From an uncultured Lysobacteraceae bacterium (GTDB lineage: Bacteria > Pseudomonadota > Gammaproteobacteria > Xanthomonadales > Xanthomonadaceae), in assembly GCA_946480825.1 (NCBI GenBank), contig CAMLLG010000038.1, forward strand, positions 1-37,675: a DNA stretch of 37,675 nt, written 5' to 3'. Made by a program: the position numbers and the translations under genes. Every line of letters begins with the position of its first letter. Position 1 is the first letter of the stretch. Positions 7,473 through 16,438 of this stretch are shown here, piece after piece. The notes below the pieces were generated by a model. It made no database searches. It was given only the letters and a program-made list of their open reading frames with translations, and was not told the origin of the DNA.

Positions 7473-10048
7473 CGGCGCGATCTCTTCTTCGCAGCGGGCT
7501 TCGTGGGTGGTTCGCGACGCGTGGGCGCCTGCGGTCCGGCTCCGGCCATCGCGGGCAGGCCCTGTTCGATCGCATCGATGCCCGCCCACGGATCGGCGTC
7601 GCGCGCGATCCTGCGCAGCAGCGGCGCGCCGAGCGCGAAGGCGTCGGCCGATGCGACGCGCGACAGCGCCTGCCATGCGATCGGCATCGCCACCGGCGCG
7701 CCGGGTCGCGCGCGCAGCGAATACGATGCGACGCAGGTGGCGCCGCGGCCGTTGCGCAGGTAGTCGACGAAGATGCGGCCCTCGCGCAGGCGCTTCGACG
7801 CGGTGGCGACGAAGCGCTCCGGATGCAACCGCGCCATCGAGGCCGCGAACGCATGGGCGAAAGGTTTCGCGAGATCCCAGGGCACGGCCGGGCGCAGCGG
7901 TACGACCACGTGCAGCCCCTTGCCGCCCGAAGTCCGCAGGAAGCTTTCGAGATCGACGCCCGCGAGCAGTTCACGGAGCAGCCGCGCGGCCGCGCGGACG
8001 TCGCGCCAGGCGACACCGGCGCCGGGATCGAGGTCGAACACCAGGCGGTCGGCGCGATCCGGATCGTCGGCCTTCGCGCCCCAGGGGTGGAACTCCAGCG
8101 TATTGGCCTGCACCAGCGCCATCGCCGCATCGGCATCGCGCACGACCAGATAGTCGCCCGCGCCTCCGTCCTGTTCCGCGATCCGGACCGTGTCGACGCC
8201 CTCGACGCCGGCGGCGTGATGCTTCTGGAAGAAACAGCCGCCGTCGATACCGCCGGGGCAGCGGATCGCCGACAGGGGACGATCGACGATCCCGGGCAAC
8301 AGGCGCGGCATCACCGCGCGGTAATAATCGGCGACGTCGCGTTTGGTCAGGCCGTCGGCGGGAAACAGCAGTTTGGTCGGGCTGGTGAATCTGGGTACGG
8401 CGCGCGGCATGGTCGGCGTCTCCGGGGAACGATCGATATCGGCGTCCGCGCGGCCTGCGGCGTGCGCGATCAGATCGGCGATCGATTTGTCGAGGCGCAC
8501 CGTCTTCAGCGAGGGTTGCCGCAACAGACCGTGACTGCCGGTCCCGCGGCTCGCGACCTCGACGACGAAGCGCGGTTCGAACCATCGCGCGCCGCGCAGA
8601 TCGGTGTCGTTGGGCGGTACGCGCACGCCGGGGACATCCGCACCGGCGCGGCCGATGCGGCGCCGCAGTTCGCCCAGTTGCGCATCCGTAAAGCCGCTGC
8701 CGACCTTGCCGGCGTAGACCCATCCGCGACCGTCGTGGCGCGCGAGCAGCAGTGCGCCGAAGCCTTCGCGCCGGCCCTTGGGAGGCGTGTAGCCGACGAC
8801 CGCGAATTCTTCGCTGTCGCGTGCGCGCACTTTCAGCCAGTCGCGGCCGCGGCCGGCGCGATACGGCGCGTCGGCGCGTTTGGACACGATACCCTCGAAG
8901 CCCGCCTTCACCGCGGCGGCGAACGCTTCGCGGCCGTCGCCGGCGCCGTGCGTGCTGAGCGCCAGGCGTTCGCCCGCCGCGGCGAAAATTTCGGCCAGCA
9001 GCGCCTTGCGCGCGTCCAGCGCCACGTTCGCCAGCGATACGCCATCCACGTGCGGCAGATCGAAGGCCACATGCACCAGCGGCGCGTGGCGATCGCCCGA
9101 CAGCGTGGACTGCAGCAGCGGAAAATCGCTGCGCCCACCGCGACCGGCGATCAGCTCGCCGTCGATCGCGGCGTCGCGCAGGCCCAGTCGTTCGATCGCA
9201 TCCACGATTTCGGGCAGCTTCGCCGTCCATTCCAGACCGTTGCGCGACCACAGCCGCGCGCGGCCGGCGGCCACCAGGGCCATGATGCGATAACCGTCCC
9301 ACTTGATCTCGTGCAGCCAGCCGGTGCCGCCCGGCGGCGTGGTCGCCGCGGTGGCGAGCTGCGGTTGCGGCGGCGCCGCGGGCACGGGTCGCGGCACCGC
9401 GCCCGGCAACGCGGCGGCCTTCGCCGACCATCGCCCGGGCGCGGCGGCCTGCGCGTTCGCGGCGCCGCGCGACGCCGCCGCGGGCGCCCGTGCCGCGCGG
9501 CCACGCGCGATGGGCGGCACGGGCGGCGGCGTCACGTCGTCGAGCAGATCGTCGGCCTCGGCCGCGCGGGCATGACGATCTTCGCTCTTGATCAACAACC
9601 ACTGCGGTCGCGCCGATGACCGGCCGCTGCGGACCAGATGCCAACCGCCCTTGAGCTTCTCGCCGAACAGTTCGAAACGCAGATGACCCTTCGCGAGTTG
9701 TTCTTCCGGATCGCCCTGCGTGGTCCAGAGGCCGACATCGAAACGCGCGACGTGCCCGCCGCCGTATTCGCCGGCGGGAATCTCGCCTTCGAAGGCCGCG
9801 TAATCGAGCGGATGATCCTCGACTTCGGCGGCGAGGCGCTTCACGGAAGGATCGAAGCTGGGGCCCTTGGGCACGGCCCAGCTGCGCAACGTATCGCCGA
9901 CCTGCAGCCGGAAATCGTAATGCCGGCGGCGCGCGTGATGCAGCTGCACGACGAAGATCGGTCGGCCGGGCGCGCGTCGGCCCGCTTCGGCTGCGGGCTC
10001 GCGCGTCCTGTCGAAACGACGTTTGCGGGCGTATCCGTGCAACGACAT
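7469..10048 (-). CDS. ligD: DNA ligase D (phosphoesterase-ligase-polymerase)
   Basis: 859 residues with the three-domain order of Pseudomonas-type LigD. The 3'-phosphoesterase domain is near residues 15-165, with LHHARRRHYDFRLQ and FEGEIPAGEYGGG. An alanine/proline-rich linker follows. The ATP-dependent ligase domain starts near 240, with the nucleotidyl-lysine motif KWDGYR (Lys249). The primase/polymerase domain begins near residue 565; its metal-binding motif FDLDPG lies near residue 670. The enzyme trims, fills in and seals double-strand break ends held by Ku in bacterial non-homologous end joining. The start chosen, MSLHGYARKRRF at 10048, lies 23 bases after the ku stop; the open frame extends upstream to 11239 only as a shadow of ku. 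The following small gene overlaps the stop. The tail is basic (PAAKKRSRR). Confidence 0.97.
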   Translation of the reverse strand: MSLHGYARKRRFDRTREPAAEAGRRAPGRPIFVVQLHHARRRHYDFRLQVGDTLRSWAVPKGPSFDPSVKRLAAEVEDHPLDYAAFEGEIPAGEYGGGHVARFDVGLWTTQGDPEEQLAKGHLRFELFGEKLKGGWHLVRSGRSSARPQWLLIKSEDRHARAAEADDLLDDVTPPPVPPIARGRAARAPAAASRGAANAQAAAPGRWSAKAAALPGAVPRPVPAAPPQPQLATAATTPPGGTGWLHEIKWDGYRIMALVAAGRARLWSRNGLEWTAKLPEIVDAIERLGLRDAAIDGELIAGRGGRSDFPLLQSTLSGDRHAPLVHVAFDLPHVDGVSLANVALDARKALLAEIFAAAGERLALSTHGAGDGREAFAAAVKAGFEGIVSKRADAPYRAGRGRDWLKVRARDSEEFAVVGYTPPKGRREGFGALLLARHDGRGWVYAGKVGSGFTDAQLGELRRRIGRAGADVPGVRVPPNDTDLRGARWFEPRFVVEVASRGTGSHGLLRQPSLKTVRLDKSIADLIAHAAGRADADIDRSPETPTMPRAVPRFTSPTKLLFPADGLTKRDVADYYRAVMPRLLPGIVDRPLSAIRCPGGIDGGCFFQKHHAAGVEGVDTVRIAEQDGGAGDYLVVRDADAAMALVQANTLEFHPWGAKADDPDRADRLVFDLDPGAGVAWRDVRAAARLLRELLAGVDLESFLRTSGGKGLHVVVPLRPAVPWDLAKPFAHAFAASMARLHPERFVATASKRLREGRIFVDYLRNGRGATCVASYSLRARPGAPVAMPIAWQALSRVASADAFALGAPLLRRIARDADPWAGIDAIEQGLPAMAGAGPQAPTRREPPTKPAAKKRSRR

Positions 10049-10071
10049 GCGCGGGATCCGTCGTGCGCCGC

Positions 10072-11013
10072 TCAACCGGCCTTGCGCGCCTTCTTCGCGA
10101 CGGCCCGGGCGGTCTTCTTGGTAGCGGTTTTCGCGGCCTTTTTCACCCCCGTCCTCGTCGCCTTCTTCGGTGTCGCCACCACGCTCTCCACCGTCTTCTT
10201 CGCCGGGGTACGCCTGCGGCTGGCGAGACTCTCCTCCAGCAGCGCCATGAAGTCGACCACGTTGGTGGCCGCGCCTTCGGGCGTGCGATCCTCCGGATCG
10301 TCCATCGCCTTGACCACGCCTTCGGATTTCATCCGCTTCTGGATGACCTTCGACAGCCGTTCGCGGAACTCGTCGCGGAAATCGCCGGGCTTCCAGTCGC
10401 CGGACATGGACTCGATCAGCTGCGTCGCCATCTTTTTCTCCTGCGCCGAAATGCGGTATCCCGAGGCCTCGCCGGCCGGCAGCGCGTAGTCGTCGGCATC
10501 GACCAGCTCCTGCGGGAAGCGCAGCAAAATCAGGATCAGCGCCTTGCCCTGCGGCATCACCGCCGACAGATATTCGCGGGTGCGGATGACCACGCGGGCG
10601 ATCCCGATTCTTCCGGTGGCGACCAGGGTCTCGCGCAACAGCACATAGCCCTTCTCGGCTTTCTTGCCGGGCACCAGCACGTAGGGTTTCTCGTAGTACT
10701 GCGGTCCGATCGCCGCGGCGTCGACGAAGGCCTCGACCTCGATCGATTCGTGGCTTTCGGGCGCCGCGGCCCTGATGTCTTCGGGTTCCAGCACGACATA
10801 GCTGCCCTTGTCGTATTCGAAGGCCTTGACGATCGATTTCCACGGCACTTCCTCGCCGGTCTCGGCGTTGACCCGCTCGTAGCGCACCGGCGCGTTGTTG
10901 CGCGAGTCGAGCATGCGGAAATGCAGGTCGGTGCGACGCTCGCCGGGCATCAGCGAGACCGGCACGTTCAGCAGACCGAACGAAAGCGTTCCGGACCAGA
11001 TCGGGCGGGCCAT
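10072..11013 (-). CDS. ku: Non-homologous end joining protein Ku
   Basis: 313 residues, starting MARPIWSGTLSFGLLNVPV, a near-universal beginning for bacterial Ku. The family forms a homodimeric ring around DNA ends and recruits LigD. The core beta-barrel runs to about residue 250. The last 45 or so residues are an unusually lysine/alanine-rich tail with repeated AKK and KKA units (for example KKAAKTATKKTARAVAKKA), resembling histone H1-like tails and probably adding DNA affinity. The ATG at 11013 has GGAG 7 bases upstream; a second ATG 15 bases earlier is less well placed. ligD follows after 23 bases, so the two are one transcript. The gene is divergent from the exonuclease gene at 11218, and a perfect inverted repeat sits 33 bases before its start. 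Confidence 0.97.
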   Translation of the reverse strand: MARPIWSGTLSFGLLNVPVSLMPGERRTDLHFRMLDSRNNAPVRYERVNAETGEEVPWKSIVKAFEYDKGSYVVLEPEDIRAAAPESHESIEVEAFVDAAAIGPQYYEKPYVLVPGKKAEKGYVLLRETLVATGRIGIARVVIRTREYLSAVMPQGKALILILLRFPQELVDADDYALPAGEASGYRISAQEKKMATQLIESMSGDWKPGDFRDEFRERLSKVIQKRMKSEGVVKAMDDPEDRTPEGAATNVVDFMALLEESLASRRRTPAKKTVESVVATPKKATRTGVKKAAKTATKKTARAVAKKARKAG

Positions 11014-11045
11014 GGAATCTCCAGACATGCCATCGCGATGGCGCT

Positions 11046-11059
11046 GCATCGAACGATGC
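11046..11059. promoter_or_regulatory. Palindrome GCATCG-AA-CGATGC upstream of ku
   Basis: GCATCGAACGATGC is an inverted repeat of two 6-bp arms, extended by T and A to 7-bp arms at 11045-11060. It lies 33 bases upstream of the ku start in the divergent ku/exonuclease intergenic space. The same arms with a 2-base centre recur at 19361-19374 and 27312-27325, each time upstream of a gene, so a shared operator is plausible. A relaxed version, GCATCGGCGGATGC, lies at 11187-11200 near the other promoter. The binding protein is unknown. Confidence 0.4.
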
Positions 11060-11183
11060 AAGATCCATGCCTCGCGCGATGCGCGCAGCCGCGTGGGCGT
11101 CGCAGCTCGGCGGGATCGGCAGGCCGTGCAGAATGCGACGGACCGTGCGGATCGCATGCACCGCGCGGTCCGCATCGCTGCGC

Positions 11184-11211
11184 TTCGCATCGGCGGATGC
11201 GTGGCTATACT
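11184..11211 (+). promoter_or_regulatory. Probable leaderless promoter of the exonuclease-ligase cluster
   Basis: TATACT at 11206-11211 is a good -10 box, and TTCGCA at 11184-11189 is a partial -35 box with 16-base spacing. The -10 box ends only 6 bases before the ATG at 11218, so transcription should begin at or next to the start codon. No Shine-Dalgarno sequence is present in between. Together these point to a leaderless message. Confidence 0.45.
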
Positions 11212-11217
11212 CGACGA

Positions 11218-12228
11218 ATGCCGCCCTCGTCCCAGGCACCCGATCTGATCGTTCTCCGTCGCGAAGGCCTGTACTGCCCGGCCGGCGACTTCCACATCGA
11301 TCCGTGGATGCCGGTGCCGCGCGCGGTGATCACCCACGGCCACGGCGATCACGCCCGCGTCGGGATGGGCGAATATCACCTGGCGCGCACGAGCCTGCCG
11401 ATCCTGCGCTGGCGGCTGGGCGAACAGCGCTTCCATGTCCACGACTACGGCGAACGTTTCGCGCTCGGCGACGCCGTGGTTTCGCTGCATCCGGCCGGGC
11501 ACGTGCTCGGTTCGGCGCAGGTGCGGATCGAGTGCGGCGGCCGGGTCTGGGTCGCGTCGGGCGATTACAAGCGCCAGCCCGATCCGACCTGCGCGCCGTT
11601 CGAAGTGGTGCCGTGCGATGTGTTCATCACCGAAGCGACCTTCGGCCTGCCGGTCTATCGCTGGCCCCCGACCGCGGAGGTCGCGCGCGAGATCCTCGAC
11701 TGGCGCGACCACTGCGCGCGCGAAGGCGATGCCGCGGTGCTGCTGTGCTATGCGCTGGGCAAGGCGCAGCGCATTCTCGCCGAGCTGGGCGCGCTCACCG
11801 ATCGTCCCGCCCATCTCCACGGCGCGATCGCGGCCGGGGTCGAGGTCTATCGCGCCGCTGGCATTCCGATGCTGGAGACGCGGCCGGTCGCGGAGTCCGC
11901 GCCGGGCGCGGATTTCGCCGGCGCGCTGGTGCTGGCGCCGCCGTCCGCGGCGGGCAGCCCGTGGCTGCGGCGATTCCGGCGCGCGCAGTTGGGATTCGCC
12001 TCCGGCTGGATGCGCCTGCGCGGCAACCGGCGCCGACGCGGTTACGACCGCGGCTTCGTGATCTCCGATCACGCCGACTGGCCGGACCTGCTGCGCACGA
12101 TCGTCGCGACCGGCGCGTCGCGGGTGATCGCGACCCACGGCAACACCGATGCCCTGATCCGTGCGCTCAACGAACGCGGCATCGCGGCGGAAGCGTTTCC
12201 GACCCGATTCGGCGACGACGACGCATGA
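11218..12228 (+). CDS. Ligase-associated DNA damage response exonuclease (metallo-beta-lactamase fold)
   Basis: 336 residues. The metallo-beta-lactamase zinc motif HGHGDH is at residues 40-45, followed by HPAGHVLGSAQ and VWVASGDYKRQPDP, typical of the beta-CASP/SNM1-like nuclease group, and a C-terminal VIATHGNTDAL segment. Family members of this four-gene cluster are predicted exonucleases acting in DNA repair in the cytoplasm. The start MPPSSQAPDLIVLRREGLYC at 11218 was preferred because homology begins here; the frame is open upstream only as a shadow of ku. It is the first gene of the cluster, and its TGA overlaps the ATG of the DNA ligase gene as ATGA. No ribosome binding site is seen, in line with leaderless initiation. 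Confidence 0.92.
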   Translation: MPPSSQAPDLIVLRREGLYCPAGDFHIDPWMPVPRAVITHGHGDHARVGMGEYHLARTSLPILRWRLGEQRFHVHDYGERFALGDAVVSLHPAGHVLGSAQVRIECGGRVWVASGDYKRQPDPTCAPFEVVPCDVFITEATFGLPVYRWPPTAEVAREILDWRDHCAREGDAAVLLCYALGKAQRILAELGALTDRPAHLHGAIAAGVEVYRAAGIPMLETRPVAESAPGADFAGALVLAPPSAAGSPWLRRFRRAQLGFASGWMRLRGNRRRRGYDRGFVISDHADWPDLLRTIVATGASRVIATHGNTDALIRALNERGIAAEAFPTRFGDDDA

Positions 12229-13838
12229 AACGGTTCGCCGCGCTCTATCGCGACCTCGATCGCAGTACCGCGACGCTCGACAAGCGCGCCGCGCTGATCG
12301 GCTATTTCGAACAGGCGCCTGCGCGCGATGCCGCATGGGCACTGTGGCTGCTGTCGGGCGGCAAACTCGGCGGCGGCAAGGCGGGAAAGATCGCCGACAC
12401 GCGCGAACTGCGGCAATGGATCGCCGAAGAAAGCGGCAATCCCGACTGGCTGGTCGACGATTGCCACGACCAGGTGGGCGATCTCGCCGAAACCCTGGCC
12501 CTGCTGCTGGACGATCCGATCGCGGCCGAAGACGAACCATGGTCGCTCGCCGAGTGGATCGAGGATCGGCTGCTGCCGCTGGCCGGCGCGCCCGTCGAGG
12601 CCCGGCGCGCGGTCGTCGTCGATGCGTGGCGACGACTGCCCTTCGACGAACGTCTCGTGTTCAACAAACTGCTGACCGGCGCGCTGCGCGTGGGCGTGTC
12701 GCAACGTCTGGTGCAGCAGGCCCTGTCGACGCTGTCCGGCGTGGACATCGCGCGGATCGCGCAGCGCATGCTCGGCGACTGGACACCGACGCCGGCCTTT
12801 CTCGCGGACCTGTTGAATCCCGACGCGCTGGCCAGCGATCGCGAACAGCCGTATCCGTTCTTCCTCGCATCGCCGCTGGAAGCCGAGGCCGCGGCTCTCG
12901 GCGAGATCGCCGAGTGGTCGCTGGAATGGAAATGGGACGGCATCCGGCTGCAGGCGATCCGCCGCAACGGCGGCATCGCGCTGTGGTCGCGGGGCGAAGA
13001 GCGGCTCGACGGCCGCTTCCCCGAAATCGAAAGCGCGATCGCCGCCCTGCCCCGCGATTGCGTGATCGACGGCGAACTGCTGGCCTGGGCCGAGGGCGAC
13101 GACGACGCGCCGCTGCCGTTCACCGCACTGCAGACGCGCATCCAGCGACGCAAACCGGGCCCGAAGACGCTGGCCGCGACGCCGGTGCGCATGCTCGCGT
13201 ACGACCTGATGGAACTCGACGGCGAAGACTGGCGGCCGCGACCGTTGTCGGAACGGCAGGCGGCGCTGACGGCGTTGCTGGCCGGGCGATCCGACGACCG
13301 CATCCGCCTCTCGCCACCGCTCGACGCGGCCGATTGGAGCGCTGCGGCGCGGTTTCGCGAGCAGGCGCGGGCGCGCGGCGTCGAAGGCCTGATGCTCAAA
13401 CGGCGATCGTCGCCGTATCGATCCGGACGCCGGCGCGGCGACTGGTGGAAATGGAAGATCGATCCGCTGACGATCGATGCGGTAATGATCTACGCGCAAT
13501 CGGGACATGGCCGTCGCAGCACCCTCTACACCGATTACACCTTCGCGGTCTGGGACGGCGATGCGCTGGTGCCGGTCGCGAAAGCCTATTCCGGTCTGGA
13601 CGACCGGGAAATGCTCGCGCTCGACAAATGGATCCGCGCGAACACGCTCGAACGCTTCGGGCCGGTGCGATCGGTGCGCGCCGAACAGGTGTTCGAACTC
13701 GGCTTCGAAGGCGTGAACCGCAGCCGCCGGCACAAGTCCGGAATCGCCGTGCGCTTTCCGCGGATCCTGCGCTGGCGCCACGACAAGCCCGCGGCCGAGG
13801 CCGATCGTCTCGACACGCTGCGGGCGCTGGCGCAATGA
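12225..13838 (+). CDS. ATP-dependent DNA ligase of the ligase-associated repair cluster
   Basis: 537 residues. The N-terminal half is the helical DNA-binding domain (KLLTGALRVGVSQRLVQQAL). The adenylation domain follows with the catalytic lysine in EWKWDGIRLQ (Lys236), further nucleotidyltransferase motifs DGELLAW, EGLMLKRRSSPYRSGRR and WWKWKIDPLTIDAVMIYAQ, and a C-terminal OB fold (VRAEQVFELGFEGVNRS). This stand-alone ligase uses ATP to seal nicks and is distinct from LigD and from the replicative NAD-dependent LigA. It is fused to both neighbours by ATGA overlaps (exonuclease upstream, helicase downstream), so the three proteins should be made in coordinated amounts. It lies about 1.2 kb from ku on the opposite strand. 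Confidence 0.95.
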   Translation: MKRFAALYRDLDRSTATLDKRAALIGYFEQAPARDAAWALWLLSGGKLGGGKAGKIADTRELRQWIAEESGNPDWLVDDCHDQVGDLAETLALLLDDPIAAEDEPWSLAEWIEDRLLPLAGAPVEARRAVVVDAWRRLPFDERLVFNKLLTGALRVGVSQRLVQQALSTLSGVDIARIAQRMLGDWTPTPAFLADLLNPDALASDREQPYPFFLASPLEAEAAALGEIAEWSLEWKWDGIRLQAIRRNGGIALWSRGEERLDGRFPEIESAIAALPRDCVIDGELLAWAEGDDDAPLPFTALQTRIQRRKPGPKTLAATPVRMLAYDLMELDGEDWRPRPLSERQAALTALLAGRSDDRIRLSPPLDAADWSAAARFREQARARGVEGLMLKRRSSPYRSGRRRGDWWKWKIDPLTIDAVMIYAQSGHGRRSTLYTDYTFAVWDGDALVPVAKAYSGLDDREMLALDKWIRANTLERFGPVRSVRAEQVFELGFEGVNRSRRHKSGIAVRFPRILRWRHDKPAAEADRLDTLRALAQ

Positions 13839-16438
13839 GCGGCCGCCGCGGCACGCGTGCCGACCCTGCGAAGACCGGCCCTGCGAAGAGCGATCCTGTG
13901 CAGAGCGATCCCGTGCAGACCGATGCCGCCTCTGCGGAACGGACGGACGTCCGCGATCCCGCCGGCAAGGCGCTCGCCGCATGGTTCGCCGCGCGCGGAT
14001 GGACACCGGCGCGGTTCCAGCGCGAAGTCTGGCGTCGCTATGCGCGCGGCGAATCCGGCCTCGTGCATACGCCCACAGGCAGCGGCAAGACCCTGGCGGC
14101 GATCGGCGGCCCGCTGATCGAAGCGCTGCGGCGACAGCGGGCGGTGCGCGGCGTCGCCACGAAGAAAACCCGCAGGGCGGCGGCGCCTCCGAGGCGACTC
14201 ACGGTGCTGTGGATCACGCCGCTGCGCGCGCTGGCGATGGACACGCTGCGTGCATTGCGCACGCCGATCGACGACCTCGGTCTGGATTGGCAGGTCGCGC
14301 TGCGCACCGGCGATGCCGGCGCACGCGACAAGCGATTGGCGCGGAGCGGCAGGGTCGATGTGCTGGTGACGACGCCGGAGTCACTCGCCCTGCTGCTGTC
14401 CTATCCGGATGCGGCGCAGAACTTCGCCCATCTGCGCATGATCATCGTCGACGAGTGGCACGAGCTGGTCGGCAACAAGCGTGGCGTGCTGCTGCAGCTG
14501 GGGCTGGCGCGCCTGCGCGCACTGTCGCCGTCGCTGCGCCTGTGGGGCCTGTCCGCGACCCTGGGCAACCTGGAGGAAGCGCGCGACGTGCTGCTGCCGC
14601 ATGCGCCGCGGAGCGCGATCGTCTCCTCGCCGCTGCCGCGCGCGGTCGCGGTGGACACCCTGCTGCCGGATGCCGGCGAGCGCTTCGTCTGGGCCGGCCA
14701 TCTCGGGCTGGGACAGTTGCCGCGCGTGGTCGAACGGATCTTCGGCGCGCGATCGAGCCTGCTGTTCACCAATACCCGGGCGCAGGCGGAACTCTGGCAT
14801 CAGGCGCTGGCCGCGGTCTGGCCCGAAGACCCGTCGACGCTGGCGCTGCACCACGGCTCGCTCGATGCGTCGCTGCGCGCCGATGCCGAACAGGGGCTGC
14901 GCGACGGTCGCATCCGCTGCGTCGTCGCCACCTCCAGCCTCGACCTGGGCGTGGACTATCCGACGGTCGATCAGGTGTTCCAGATCGGCAGTCCCAAGGG
15001 CGTGGCGCGGCTGCAGCAGCGCGCCGGGCGCGCGCGGCATCGCCCCGGCGAATCGGGCCACGTGATCTGCGTACCCACTCACGCGCTGGAACTGGTCGAA
15101 TACGCGGCCGCGCGGATCGCGCTGGCGCGCGGCGGGATCGAGCCGCGACCGCCGCCGACGCTGTGCGAGGACGTGCTGGCGCAGCATTGCGTCACCCTCG
15201 CGCTGGGCGGCGGGTTCGATGCGGACGCGCTGCTCGCCGAAGTGCGCGGCACCCACGCGTACGCGGCGCTGGATGCCGAGCGCTGGCAGGCGGTGCTCGA
15301 CTTCATCGTTCGCGGTGGCCGGGCGCTGGACGCGTATCCGGACCATCGCCGGGTGACGCGCGACGACGACGGCGCGTACCGCGTGCACGAACGTCGCGTC
15401 GCGCTGCGCCATCGGCTCTCGATCGGCACCATCGCCAGCGACGGCTCGGTGTCGGTCAAGCTGTTGCGCGGCGCGCGTCTGGGTTCGATCGAGGAAAGTT
15501 TCGTCGGCCGTCTGCGCCCCGGCGATCGCTTCCAGTTCGCCGGCCGCATGCTCGAACTCTTCCGGCTGGAGGACATGACCGCGTTCGTGAAGATCGCGAA
15601 GGGCGCGGGCGGCGACGTGCCGCAGTGGCAGGGCGGACGGATGCCGCTGTCGAACCGGCTCGCGGACGAAGCCGAGCGTCTGTTCGGACTCGTCCGCGAC
15701 GGCGCGCCGCGGATCCCGGAGCTGTCCGCGATCTCGCGGCTGCTCGCGCTGCAGCGGCGTCTGTCCGACCTGCCCGCACCGGGCCGGCTGCTGGTGGAAT
15801 GCATCCGCGCCCGCGACGGCGAGCACGTCTTCGTGTATCCGTTCGCCGGCCGCCTGGTGCACGAAGGGCTGGCGGCGCTGTGCGCCCTGCGTCTGGGGCG
15901 AGCGCGGAAAAACAGTTTCCGCTACGCCGCGAACGACTACGGCTTCATGCTGTCGCCGGCCGATCCGGTCGCGCTCGATGCCGAAGCCGTACGCGCGATG
16001 CTGGCGCCGGCGCATCTGCTCGACGATCTGCGCGAAGGCATGAATCTCGGCGAGCTGTCGCGGCGCCAGTTCCGCGAGATCGCGCGCATCGCCGGCCTGC
16101 TGGTGCCCGCGCTGCCCGGCGGCGCGCCGAAATCGATGCGCGCGGTGCAGGCGTCGAGCGGATTGATCTTCGACGTGCTGCGGCGCTTCGATCCGGACCA
16201 CATCCTGCTGGCGCAGGCGGAACGCGAAGTGCTGCAGGCGCAGCTCGATCTGCCGCGGATCGAGGCGACGCTGATCGACTGCGCGCAGCGGTCGATCGCG
16301 CTGCACGCGCCGTCCGGCTTCACCCCGCTGTCCTTCCCGCTCTGGACCGACGGGTTCCGCGGACGGCTCAGCACCGAGGACTGGCAGGCGCGCGTGCGCC
16401 GCGTCGCCGCGCAACTGGAGAAACGCCATGCCCGCTGA
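13835..16438 (+). CDS. lhr: Ligase-associated DNA damage response DEXH-box helicase (Lhr-core type)
   Basis: 867 residues. Helicase motifs are in order: Walker A TPTGSGKT at 79-86, Walker B DEWH at 206-209, motif III SATLGN, and motif VI QRAGRARH. The C-terminal half matches the winged-helix and Lhr-specific part (SIGTIASDGSVSVKLLRGARLGSIEESF). Relatives translocate 3' to 5' on single-stranded DNA and unwind DNA or RNA-DNA hybrids. The start overlaps the ligase stop (ATGA); pdeM begins 11 bases inside its 3' end. Residues 10-29 are encoded by a 15-bp tandem repeat and precede the conserved domain, so the first 45 or so residues are probably disordered. The shorter Lhr-core form, without the extra C-terminal domain of long Lhr, fits this cluster. 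Confidence 0.95.
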   Translation: MSGRRGTRADPAKTGPAKSDPVQSDPVQTDAASAERTDVRDPAGKALAAWFAARGWTPARFQREVWRRYARGESGLVHTPTGSGKTLAAIGGPLIEALRRQRAVRGVATKKTRRAAAPPRRLTVLWITPLRALAMDTLRALRTPIDDLGLDWQVALRTGDAGARDKRLARSGRVDVLVTTPESLALLLSYPDAAQNFAHLRMIIVDEWHELVGNKRGVLLQLGLARLRALSPSLRLWGLSATLGNLEEARDVLLPHAPRSAIVSSPLPRAVAVDTLLPDAGERFVWAGHLGLGQLPRVVERIFGARSSLLFTNTRAQAELWHQALAAVWPEDPSTLALHHGSLDASLRADAEQGLRDGRIRCVVATSSLDLGVDYPTVDQVFQIGSPKGVARLQQRAGRARHRPGESGHVICVPTHALELVEYAAARIALARGGIEPRPPPTLCEDVLAQHCVTLALGGGFDADALLAEVRGTHAYAALDAERWQAVLDFIVRGGRALDAYPDHRRVTRDDDGAYRVHERRVALRHRLSIGTIASDGSVSVKLLRGARLGSIEESFVGRLRPGDRFQFAGRMLELFRLEDMTAFVKIAKGAGGDVPQWQGGRMPLSNRLADEAERLFGLVRDGAPRIPELSAISRLLALQRRLSDLPAPGRLLVECIRARDGEHVFVYPFAGRLVHEGLAALCALRLGRARKNSFRYAANDYGFMLSPADPVALDAEAVRAMLAPAHLLDDLREGMNLGELSRRQFREIARIAGLLVPALPGGAPKSMRAVQASSGLIFDVLRRFDPDHILLAQAEREVLQAQLDLPRIEATLIDCAQRSIALHAPSGFTPLSFPLWTDGFRGRLSTEDWQARVRRVAAQLEKRHAR
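13862..13921 (+). repeat. Four 15-bp tandem repeats inside the helicase gene
   Basis: Four imperfect 15-bp units, coding DPAKT, GPAKS, DPVQS and DPVQT, sit in frame near the 5' end of the helicase gene. Being a multiple of three, copy-number change would lengthen or shorten the N-terminal tail without breaking the frame. Confidence 0.8.

Noticed and set aside
10049..11239. Ku-LigD fusion suggested by a single open frame from 7469 to 11239
   Set aside because: The upstream part is a wrong-frame reading of ku; LigD homology begins at 10048 and ku has its own frame ending at 10072.
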